Positions 31,280 through 37,506 of a stretch of 37,506 nt of DNA are shown piece by piece. The notes beneath the pieces are model-generated. The model worked only from the letters and a program-made list of their open reading frames with translations. It had not been told where the DNA came from and ran no database searches. Made by a program: the position numbers and the translations under genes. Position 1 is the first letter of the stretch. Each line of letters starts with the position of its first letter. This DNA is from Mesorhizobium sp. L2C084A000 (GTDB lineage: Bacteria; Pseudomonadota; Alphaproteobacteria; Rhizobiales; Rhizobiaceae), in the NCBI RefSeq assembly GCF_000502875.1, contig NZ_AYWX01000002.1, positions 533,539-571,044 on the forward strand, in the 5' to 3' direction.

Positions 31280-32959
31280 ATGGCCGAAGTGAAGTCCGAC
31301 ATCGAGATCGCGCGCGGCGCCAGGAAAAAGCAGATCCAGGAGATCGGCCAGAAGATCGGTATCCCGACCGAACATTTGCTGCCCTATGGCCACGACAAGG
31401 CCAAGATCTCAGCTGAATTCATCAAATCGGTGAAGGGCAACAAGGACGGTAAGCTGATCCTCGTCACCGCCATCAACCCGACGCCGGCCGGCGAAGGCAA
31501 GACCACGACCACGGTCGGTCTCGGCGACGGCCTGAACCGCATCGGCAAGAAGGCGATCATCTGCATCCGCGAGGCCTCGCTGGGCCCGAACTTCGGCGTC
31601 AAGGGCGGTGCCGCCGGCGGCGGCTATGCGCAAGTCGTGCCGATGGAGGACATGAACCTCCACTTCACCGGCGACTTCCATGCCATCACCACGGCGCACA
31701 ACCTGCTTTCGGCGCTGATCGACAACCACATCTACTGGGGCAATGAGCTCGGCATCGACACCCGCCGCGTCGTCTGGCGCCGCGTCATGGACATGAACGA
31801 CCGCGCGCTGCGCGAAATCATCTGCTCGCTCGGCGGCGTCGCCAACGGATTCCCGCGCGAGGGCGGTTTCGATATCACCGTCGCCTCGGAAGTCATGGCC
31901 ATCCTGTGCCTGTCGACCGACCTGAAGGACCTCGAAAAGCGCCTCGGCGACATCATCGTCGCCTATCGCCGCGACAAGTCGCCGGTCTATGCCCGCGACC
32001 TCAAGGCCGACGGCGCCATGGCCGTGCTGTTGAAGGACGCCATGCAGCCGAACCTGGTGCAGACGCTGGAGAACAACCCGGCCTTCGTGCATGGCGGCCC
32101 GTTCGCCAACATCGCGCATGGCTGCAACTCGGTCGTCGCCACCACGACGGCGCTCAAGCTCGCCGACTACGTCGTCACCGAAGCCGGCTTCGGCGCTGAC
32201 CTCGGTGCTGAAAAGTTCTTCGACATCAAGTGCCGCAAGGCGGGCCTCAAGCCGGCGGCGGCCGTCATTGTCGCCACCGTGCGCGCCATGAAAATGAATG
32301 GCGGCGTCAAGAAGGAAGACCTCGGCAAGGAAAACGTCGAAGCGGTGAAGAAGGGCTGCGCCAATCTCGGCCGCCACATCGAGAACATCCGCCAGTTCGG
32401 CGTGCCGGCGGTGGTTGCCATCAACCACTTCTACTCCGACACCGACGCCGAGATCCAGGCGATGAAGGACTATGTCGCATCGATGGGCGAAGAGGCGATC
32501 CTGTGCAAGCACTGGGCGCACGGCTCGGCCGGCATCGAGGATCTCGCCAACAAGGTGGTGGCACTGGCCGAATCCGGTGCTTCGCAGTTCGCGCCGCTCT
32601 ATCCCGATGCCATGCCGCTGTTCGAGAAGATCAACACCATCGTCCAGCGCATCTATCGCGGCTCGGAAGCGATCGCCGACAAGTCGGTGCGCGACCAGCT
32701 CAAGGCCTGGGAAGACGCCGGCTACGGCCACTTGCCGGTGTGCATGGCCAAGACGCAGTACTCGTTCTCGACCGACCCGAACCTGCGCGGCGCGCCGACC
32801 GGCCACACGGTGCCGGTGCGCGAGGTCAGGCTGTCGGCCGGTGCCGGCTTCGTCGTCATCATCTGCGGCGAGGTCATGACCATGCCCGGCCTGCCCAAGG
32901 CGCCGTCCTCGGAAAAGATCTTCCTCAACGAGATGGGCCAGATCGAAGGCCTGTTCTAA
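31280..32959 (+). CDS. fhs: Formate--tetrahydrofolate ligase
   Basis: The enzyme joins formate to tetrahydrofolate with ATP to give 10-formyl-THF, feeding one-carbon metabolism in the cytoplasm. The 559-residue product has the usual length of about 557. It shows the P-loop TPAGEGKTT (68-76), the [20 protein letters not shown] block, [34 protein letters not shown] and the C-terminal [15 protein letters not shown]. All family signatures are intact. Start ATG 31280 has AGAGGA upstream. It is monocistronic and ends with a very clear terminator (32981-33015). In methylotrophy-capable or formate-using rhizobia it also serves formate assimilation. Confidence 0.97.
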   Translation: MAEVKSDIEIARGARKKQIQEIGQKIGIPTEHLLPYGHDKAKISAEFIKSVKGNKDGKLILVTAINPTPAGEGKTTTTVGLGDGLNRIGKKAIICIREASLGPNFGVKGGAAGGGYAQVVPMEDMNLHFTGDFHAITTAHNLLSALIDNHIYWGNELGIDTRRVVWRRVMDMNDRALREIICSLGGVANGFPREGGFDITVASEVMAILCLSTDLKDLEKRLGDIIVAYRRDKSPVYARDLKADGAMAVLLKDAMQPNLVQTLENNPAFVHGGPFANIAHGCNSVVATTTALKLADYVVTEAGFGADLGAEKFFDIKCRKAGLKPAAAVIVATVRAMKMNGGVKKEDLGKENVEAVKKGCANLGRHIENIRQFGVPAVVAINHFYSDTDAEIQAMKDYVASMGEEAILCKHWAHGSAGIEDLANKVVALAESGASQFAPLYPDAMPLFEKINTIVQRIYRGSEAIADKSVRDQLKAWEDAGYGHLPVCMAKTQYSFSTDPNLRGAPTGHTVPVREVRLSAGAGFVVIICGEVMTMPGLPKAPSSEKIFLNEMGQIEGLF

Positions 32960-32980
32960 AATCCTTCAGTTCAAACCGCA

Positions 32981-33015
32981 AAGGGCGCCGCAGCGATGCG
33001 GCGCCCTTCTGTTTT
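32981..33015 (+). terminator. Rho-independent terminator of fhs
   Basis: A perfect 12-bp stem AAGGGCGCCGCA (32981-32992) / TGCGGCGCCCTT (32997-33008) with tetraloop GCGA is followed by CTGTTTT. It lies 21 nt past the fhs stop and just before the convergent cysteine hydrolase stop at 33025; the inverted stem could serve both genes. Confidence 0.92.
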
Positions 33016-33024
33016 CGGATAACC

Positions 33025-33669
33025 CTAAGCAGCGCTGCGCGACAGCGCCCGCTGGTTGGAGCCGAAGATCGTGTCGCGTTCCGGCAACGCGCCGGTTTTC
33101 AGGCACTCGACCCATTCGGCGGTCTTGAGCACCGCCGCGAAGCGCGACTGCAGGATGATCGTGACCACGCGGTGGATCTCCTCGGCCGAGGCGTAGCCGG
33201 CGCTGTTGGCGTAAGGCACCGAGCCGGTCGCATCCGACAGGAACTCGACGGCAAAGCCCATATGCACGGCGTGGATGATGGTCGACAGGTCGCAATTATG
33301 CGTCATGTAGCCGACCACAGTGATCGTGTCGATGGCATTGGCGCGCAGCCAGTCCTCGAGATCGGTGCCGGTGAAGGCGGAGGGCAGGTTCTTTTCGACA
33401 TAATGGTCGCGCTCGCGCCTGGCGATCTCGGGATGCAGTTCCCCGCCGTGGCTGCCCCTAGCGAAGATCGGCGATGTCTCCGGCGCCATCTGCTTGACGA
33501 CCACCACCTTGATGCCGGCAGCAGTCGCTGCATCCATCGCCCGCGCCACATTGACGACGCTGTCGCGGAACGGCGGATGCTGGATGGCGAGATTGCCGCC
33601 GTCATAGTCGTTCTGCACATCGACGACGATCAGCGCCCGGCGTGGCGTGGTGTTGGCTGGGTCAGACAT
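33025..33669 (-). CDS. Isochorismatase-family cysteine hydrolase
   Basis: The 214-residue soluble protein has the isochorismatase/nicotinamidase fold and a complete triad. Asp17 is in ALIVVDVQNDY, Lys93 is in VEKNLPSAF, and Cys126 is in VVGYMTHNCDLST. The segment RGSHGGELHPEI before the Lys is typical of the family. The hydrolysed substrate (an amide, ureide or ester) is not predictable from sequence. Its gene is divergent from a GlxA-type AraC regulator across 127 nt that contain a symmetrical dyad, a common pairing for catabolic or detoxifying hydrolases. The ATG at 33669 is the natural start. Confidence 0.9.
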   Translation of the reverse strand: MSDPANTTPRRALIVVDVQNDYDGGNLAIQHPPFRDSVVNVARAMDAATAAGIKVVVVKQMAPETSPIFARGSHGGELHPEIARRERDHYVEKNLPSAFTGTDLEDWLRANAIDTITVVGYMTHNCDLSTIIHAVHMGFAVEFLSDATGSVPYANSAGYASAEEIHRVVTIILQSRFAAVLKTAEWVECLKTGALPERDTIFGSNQRALSRSAA

Positions 33670-33740
33670 GGTGTTTTCCTTTCCGGCTTGAATGCGATGG
33701 GCCGAAAATAGACGGGTCGCCGGCCTGCTAAAAGTGGCCC

Positions 33741-33772
33741 GATTGACATCATTCGAAAGAATTGGGACAATC
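33741..33772 (+). promoter_or_regulatory. Symmetrical dyad overlapping the promoter of the GlxA-type regulator
   Basis: Outer arms GATTG (33741-33745) / CAATC (33768-33772) and inner arms ATTC (33751-33754) / GAAT (33759-33762) are spaced symmetrically around GAAA. The same stretch holds TTGACA (33743-33748), a 17-nt spacer and GACAAT (33766-33771), a good sigma-70-type promoter for the regulator at 33797. A protein on the dyad would cover both hexamers, so autorepression is likely. The divergent hydrolase promoter should be nearby. Confidence 0.65.
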
Positions 33773-33796
33773 CGCTTTCAACTACCGGAAGCACCC

Positions 33797-34792
33797 ATGA
33801 CCGACCCGATCATTGCCGTCCTCGCCTTCGACGACATCAGCCCGTTCCATCTTTCGGTGCCGTGCCTGGTCTTCGGCGAGGACAGGACGGCGCTTGGCCT
33901 GCCGCGCTTCGACTTCCGCATCTGCGCGGTCAAGGCCGGTCCGATCCACACAGAAGCCGGACTGACAATTGCCGCGCCGCATGGGCTCGAAGGGCTCGAC
34001 GGCGCCGACATCGTCATCGTCCCAAGCTGGCATCATCTCGGCGAGCCGGCACCGCCGCTGCTGATGGAGGCGCTGCGCCGGGCGCACCGACGCGGCGCCC
34101 TGATCGTCGGCCTGTGCCTCGGAACCTTCGCCATTGCCGCTGCCGGACTGCTTTCGGGCCGTCGTGCCGCGACGCACTGGGCCTATTCCGAACAATTGCA
34201 GACACTCCATCCCGACGTCGCCGTCGATGCCTCGGTGCTCTATGTCGACAATGGCGACATCGTGACTTCGGCCGGCGTCGCCGCCGGTCTGGACTGCTGT
34301 CTTCACATCGTGCGCGCCCGCTACGGCGCGGAAGCCGCACTGCGGCTCGCACGCCAGATCGTCCTTTCTCCGCATCGGCAGGGCGGGCAGGCGCAATTCA
34401 TCGAGCATCCGGTGGCAAGAAGCGCGGACGCCGACCGGTTCACCCAAGCCCTCGACGCGGTTCGCGCGGCGCTCGGAGAGACGCATAGCCTGGATAGCGT
34501 CGCCGAGGCCGCCGGCCTGACCCGGCGCACCTTTACCCGCCGCTTCCAAAAATCGATCGGCACCAGTTTCGGCGATTGGCTGACCAGCCAGCGGATAGAA
34601 CTGGCTCAACGGTTGCTGGAGGCGACAGAGAAATCGACGGACATGGTGGCGTTCGAAGCCGGCTTCGGCAGCGCCACCTCGCTGCGCCAGCATTTCGCCG
34701 CAAGGCTCAGGACATCGCCGGCGCAATATCGGCGCGAATTCTCCAGGCGAGCCGGTCAGGACGAGCGCATGGCGTACGTCCTGTCGTCCTGA
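33797..34792 (+). CDS. GlxA-type AraC-family regulator with DJ-1/PfpI-like domain
   Basis: The 331-residue product has an N-terminal DJ-1/PfpI-like class I amidotransferase domain (about 3-180). Cys107 sits in the nucleophile-elbow-like VGLCLGTFAIAAAG. A C-terminal AraC DNA-binding domain follows (about 225-325, with SLDSVAEAAGLTRRTFTRRF and VAFEAGFGSATSLRQHF). In such regulators the N-domain senses a ligand and usually lacks hydrolytic activity. ATG 33797 follows a GGAA and is downstream of a clear promoter-operator; the frame opens at 33692, but that would translate the promoter. It probably controls the divergent cysteine hydrolase and itself. It converges on the acetyltransferase with 5 nt between stop codons. 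Confidence 0.92.
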   Translation: MTDPIIAVLAFDDISPFHLSVPCLVFGEDRTALGLPRFDFRICAVKAGPIHTEAGLTIAAPHGLEGLDGADIVIVPSWHHLGEPAPPLLMEALRRAHRRGALIVGLCLGTFAIAAAGLLSGRRAATHWAYSEQLQTLHPDVAVDASVLYVDNGDIVTSAGVAAGLDCCLHIVRARYGAEAALRLARQIVLSPHRQGGQAQFIEHPVARSADADRFTQALDAVRAALGETHSLDSVAEAAGLTRRTFTRRFQKSIGTSFGDWLTSQRIELAQRLLEATEKSTDMVAFEAGFGSATSLRQHFAARLRTSPAQYRREFSRRAGQDERMAYVLSS

Positions 34793-34797
34793 TCTGT

Positions 34798-35355
34798 TCA
34801 GTCCCGCTTGACCTGATGTGCCGGATTGCCGACCACCGTGGTGTTCGCAGCCACGTCGCGTGTCACCACCGCGCCGGCGCCGACGATGGCACCTTCACCG
34901 ATGCTGACGCCGCCAAGGATGACGGCTGAGCCGCCGATCCACGCATTGGCGCCGATCTCGACCGGCTTGGCGATCTCCAGTCCAGCTTGCCGCCCAGCGG
35001 GCTCCCTATGGTGCTCGGCGCAGTAGATCTGCACATTGGGACCGAGCAGCGTTCCCTTGCCGATGCGCACACTCGCTGTGTCGAGGATGGTGCAGCCGGC
35101 ATTAAGGAAGACGCCGTCGCCGAGAAAGATGTTGAAACCATAGGCGCAGTGAAACGGTGCCTCGATGCGGGCGCCCTCGCCGGCGTTGCCGAGCAAAGCT
35201 CTCAAGCCCGGCCCGAGATTGCCGCGCTGCCGCGGCGGCAGGCAATTGTGCTCGAACACCGCGTCACGCGCGACAACACGCAAGGACTCCAGTTCATCAT
35301 CGAGGCAGGTGTACCATTCGCCGGCCGCCATCTTCACGCGCTCGCTTTCGACCAT
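34798..35355 (-). CDS. Maltose/galactoside O-acetyltransferase family (NodL/Maa-like)
   Basis: The 185-residue product is a left-handed beta-helix acetyltransferase that transfers acetyl from acetyl-CoA to a sugar hydroxyl. It has the N-terminal Maa region (ESERVKMAAGEWYTCLDDEL), hexapeptide repeats (about 70-175) with FNIFLGDGVFLNAGCTILD, and the catalytic-loop YCAEHHREPAGR with His115/His116. The tail is the typical GAGAVVTRDVAANTTVVGNPA. NodL, which O-acetylates Nod factors in rhizobia, belongs here, but no nod gene is adjacent, so a housekeeping Maa role is more likely. ATG 35355 is preferred because GGAG is 8 nt upstream; the longer frame lacks support. Confidence 0.88.
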   Translation of the reverse strand: MVESERVKMAAGEWYTCLDDELESLRVVARDAVFEHNCLPPRQRGNLGPGLRALLGNAGEGARIEAPFHCAYGFNIFLGDGVFLNAGCTILDTASVRIGKGTLLGPNVQIYCAEHHREPAGRQAGLEIAKPVEIGANAWIGGSAVILGGVSIGEGAIVGAGAVVTRDVAANTTVVGNPAHQVKRD

Positions 35356-35497
35356 GACGCGTCTCCAGTTCACGTCCTTGCAAAGCACAAGTGCGGCCAA
35401 CAGAAAAGCGCCGATGCAAGTACTGGTCAAATATTGGACCTATGGTAGCCTGCCGTCTCAAAGGCCGTCCTGGCCCGGTGATCGAGGGGGATCGACC

Positions 35498-35959
35498 ATG
35501 CTCTACATTCTCGCACTGCTGATCGGCGTCATTGCCGGTCTTCGCGCCATGACGGCGCCGGCTGCCGTTGCCTGGGGTGCTTATCTCGGCTGGCTGCCGG
35601 TTGCCGGCACCTGGGCGAGCTTCATGAGTCACTGGGCGGCTGTCGGCATCTTCACCATCCTGGCCATCGTCGAACTGGTCACCGACCAGTTGCCGTCGAC
35701 GCCGAGCCGTAAAGTGCCGCAGCAATTCGGCGCCCGCATCGTCATGGGCGCCTTCACCGGCGCGGTGATCGGAGCGACAGGCGGCGCCACCATCGGCGGC
35801 CTGATCGCGGGCGCCATCGGCGCTGTCATCGGCACGCTGGGCGGCGCTGAAGCTCGCGGCCGGCTCGCAGCCGCCTTCGGCAAGGATCCGCCCGCCGCCT
35901 TCATCGAGGACGCGGTGGCGATCATCGGCGGTCTGCTGATCGTGGCTGCGGTGGCATGA
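35498..35959 (+). CDS. DUF4126 family membrane protein
   Basis: The 153-residue inner-membrane protein has about four hydrophobic segments. It contains the DUF4126 pattern LLIGVIAGLRAMTAPAAVAWG at the N-terminus and a glycine-rich GAVIGATGGATIGGLIAGAI middle. Its function is unknown. ATG 35498 has GAGGGG 8 nt upstream; longer frames upstream would include non-coding leader. It overlaps the oxidoreductase start by ATGA (35956-35959), so the two are co-translated. That is a mild hint of a shared role in redox or envelope homeostasis (inference). Confidence 0.87.
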   Translation: MLYILALLIGVIAGLRAMTAPAAVAWGAYLGWLPVAGTWASFMSHWAAVGIFTILAIVELVTDQLPSTPSRKVPQQFGARIVMGAFTGAVIGATGGATIGGLIAGAIGAVIGTLGGAEARGRLAAAFGKDPPAAFIEDAVAIIGGLLIVAAVA

Positions 35960-37332
35960 CGACGAAAACCTTCGACGCCATCATCATCGGTGCCGGACAG
36001 GCTGGCCCTCCGCTGGCCGGCCGGCTGACGGCCGCCGGCAGGAGCGTGGCGCTGATCGAGCGCAAGCTGGTCGGCGGCACTTGCGTCAACACCGGCTGCA
36101 TGCCGACCAAGACCATGGTCGCCAGCGCCTATGCCGCGCATCTGGCGCGCCGCGCCGCCGACTACGGCGTGACGCTCAGTGGCCCCGTCGGCGTCGACTA
36201 TGCCAGGATCAAAGCGCGCAAAGACAAGGTGACGATCGACGCTCGCACCAATCTCGAGACCTGGATTGCCGGCATGGACAAATGCACCCTCTATCGCGGC
36301 CATGCGCGTTTCGAATCCGCCAACACGGTGCGCGTCGGCGACGATCTGCTGACCGCCGAAAATATCTTCCTCAACACCGGCGGCCGCGCCTCGGTCCCAG
36401 ACCTGCCCGGCATCCACGACATCGACTATCTGACCAATTCCTCGATGATGAATCTCGACGTGCTGCCGCGCCATCTCATCGTCGTCGGCGGCAGCTACAT
36501 CTCGCTCGAATTCGCACAGATGTTCCGCCGCTTCGGTAGCGAAATCACCGTCATCGAGAAGAGCCCCCGCCTGACCGGCCGCGAGGACGAGGATGTCTCC
36601 GCCGCCATCCTGTCGATCCTCGAAAACGAAGGCATTACGGTCCATCTCGGCGCCGACGACATCGGCTTTGCCAGACAAGGCCAGGACATTGCCGTGACCT
36701 TCTCCGCCGGCAAACCGCCGGCGGTCGGCTCGCACGTGCTGCTGGCTCTGGGGCGGACGCCCAACACCGATGACCTCGGCCTGGAGAGGGCTGGCGTGGA
36801 GGTCGACAAGCGCGGCTTCGTCTCTGTAGACGACCAGTTGCGCAGCAGCGTGCCCGGCATCTGGGCGATGGGCGACTGCAACGGCAGGGGCGCCTTCACC
36901 CACACCTCCTACAACGACTACGAGATCGTCGCCGCCAACCTGCTGGACAATGATCCGCGCAAGGTCAGTGATCGCATCGAAGCCTATGCGCTCTACATCG
37001 ACCCACCGCTCGGCCGCTGCGGCATGACCGAGGCTGCGGTGAAGAAATCCGGCCGTCGCGCGCTGGTCGGCCAGCGGCCGATGACCCGCGTCGGCCGCGC
37101 TATCGAAAAGGGCGAGACGCAGGGTTTCATGAAGATCCTGGTCGACGCAGACACGAGGGAGATCCTCGGCTGCTCGGTGCTCGGACCCGGCGGCGACGAG
37201 GTTATCCATTGCGTGCTCGACCTGATGTACGCCAAGGCGCCCGTCGACACGCTGGCGCGTGCCGTGCATATCCACCCGAATGTCTCGGAACTGTTGCCCA
37301 CCATTGCTCAGGAACTGAAGCCGCTGGCTTGA
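35956..37332 (+). CDS. Flavoprotein disulfide reductase, MerA/RclA-like
   Basis: The 458-residue class I pyridine-nucleotide disulfide oxidoreductase has an FAD-binding GAGQAGPPLA (12-21) and a redox-active pair Cys43-Cys48 in GGTCVNTGCMPTK. The NAD(P) motif is VVGGSYISLEFAQ, with GIWAMGDCNGRGAF for the second FAD segment. The C-terminal active-site pair His440-Glu445 lies in HIHPNVSELLPT. Unlike mercuric reductase it lacks an N-terminal heavy-metal domain and a C-terminal Cys pair, so it is not a classical MerA. It resembles the E. coli RclA group (reactive-chlorine resistance), but the substrate is unproven. It overlaps DUF4126 by 4 nt. SoxR-type or chlorine regulators are not adjacent. Confidence 0.9.
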   Translation: MTTKTFDAIIIGAGQAGPPLAGRLTAAGRSVALIERKLVGGTCVNTGCMPTKTMVASAYAAHLARRAADYGVTLSGPVGVDYARIKARKDKVTIDARTNLETWIAGMDKCTLYRGHARFESANTVRVGDDLLTAENIFLNTGGRASVPDLPGIHDIDYLTNSSMMNLDVLPRHLIVVGGSYISLEFAQMFRRFGSEITVIEKSPRLTGREDEDVSAAILSILENEGITVHLGADDIGFARQGQDIAVTFSAGKPPAVGSHVLLALGRTPNTDDLGLERAGVEVDKRGFVSVDDQLRSSVPGIWAMGDCNGRGAFTHTSYNDYEIVAANLLDNDPRKVSDRIEAYALYIDPPLGRCGMTEAAVKKSGRRALVGQRPMTRVGRAIEKGETQGFMKILVDADTREILGCSVLGPGGDEVIHCVLDLMYAKAPVDTLARAVHIHPNVSELLPTIAQELKPLA

Positions 37333-37377
37333 CAGCCTGTTGGCGACCCATTTCAAAGCTCTTCCTTTTCTGCATCG

Positions 37378-37388
37378 CTGCAATGCAG
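37378..37388. promoter_or_regulatory. CTGC-N3-GCAG palindrome, PhaR-box-like
   Basis: CTGC-AAT-GCAG at 37378-37388 lies within the larger imperfect palindrome GCATcGCTGCA/TGCAGCaATGC (about 37372-37392). CTGC-N3-GCAG is the motif recognised by PhaR, which controls phasin genes in alphaproteobacteria. No gene follows before the contig end, so the target would lie beyond the window. Confidence 0.35.
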
Positions 37389-37487
37389 CAATGCCGCTTG
37401 CGCACGGCGGCGTCCTTCGCGCAGTCTGGATTTGAACCGATTCAGTCTGGACGCCCCATGCCTTTGCCGATCCTTGCGCTTGCCATT

Positions 37488-37506
37488 AGATCGGAAGAGC
37501 ACACGT
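37488..37506 (+). other. Illumina TruSeq adapter at the contig end (artefact)
   Basis: The last 19 bases, AGATCGGAAGAGCACACGT, are identical to the start of the Illumina TruSeq read-1 adapter. They are not genomic sequence; real sequence ends at or just before 37487. Confidence 0.97.

Noticed and set aside
31409..32806. 465-residue minus-strand ORF opposite fhs
   Set aside because: fhs is complete and highly conserved on the plus strand; the antisense frame has no recognisable motif.
37429..37438. GATTTGAACC, resembling a tRNA T-arm on the minus strand
   Set aside because: No acceptor stem, anticodon arm or D-arm can be built around it.

Overview
The window looks like chromosome of a Rhizobiales alphaproteobacterium, most probably Mesorhizobium or a close relative. 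Base composition is uniformly GC-rich. The gene content is typical of that order: oxygen-dependent hemF, a ClpS2-type adaptor, choXWV choline uptake, DUF1344, DUF1059, DUF1285, DUF2333 and DUF4126 proteins, and a MoxR/DUF58/DUF4159 envelope operon. Several intergenic palindromes are of kinds common in rhizobial genomes. I see no tRNA, rRNA, CRISPR array, insertion sequence, prophage or compositionally foreign island. The right edge is an assembly end: the last 19 bases are Illumina TruSeq adapter, not genome.

Layout. (1) 1-4993: trmL, soxR with a SoxR box, a small GTG-start ORF, hemF, two small DUF proteins, then the leftward cluster DUF1285-NUDIX-cca joined by 1- and 4-nt overlaps. (2) 6406-13336: a four-gene rightward operon of MoxR ATPase, DUF58, a DUF4159 membrane protein and a VWA-like membrane protein. 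The first three overlap; the fourth is preceded by a 9-bp hairpin that contains its ribosome binding site. (3) 13339-17300: clpS and three small membrane or exported proteins leftward, then an OmpR/EnvZ-type two-component pair rightward. (4) 17352-20443: choXWV, with a terminator-like hairpin between choX and choW. (5) 20702-23722: thymidine kinase, an EamA exporter divergent from a LysR regulator across a perfect dyad, and a class I cytochrome c. (6) 24034-30967: five co-directional genes for a coiled-coil protein, an unrecognised protein, a classical AAA ATPase with a DDID Walker B, a DUF6638-like protein and a DUF2333 membrane protein. Two inter-gene gaps carry large palindromic repeats. 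This is the best candidate in the window for an undescribed system. (7) 31280-37332: fhs, a cysteine hydrolase divergent from a GlxA-type AraC regulator across a symmetrical operator-promoter, a hexapeptide acetyltransferase, DUF4126 and a MerA/RclA-like flavoprotein disulfide reductase.

How the genes work together. Housekeeping functions are interleaved (tRNA wobble methylation, CCA addition, haem synthesis, one-carbon folate metabolism, thymidine salvage, N-degron delivery) with envelope or stress modules (MoxR operon, two-component pair, SoxR, RclA-like reductase) and osmolyte uptake. Regulation is unusually legible: candidate sites for SoxR, LysR and GlxA-type regulators sit next to the regulators' own genes, and several hairpins are placed where they could set protein ratios within operons. 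Functions of the DUF proteins are unknown; names reflect family recognition by eye, with no database search.
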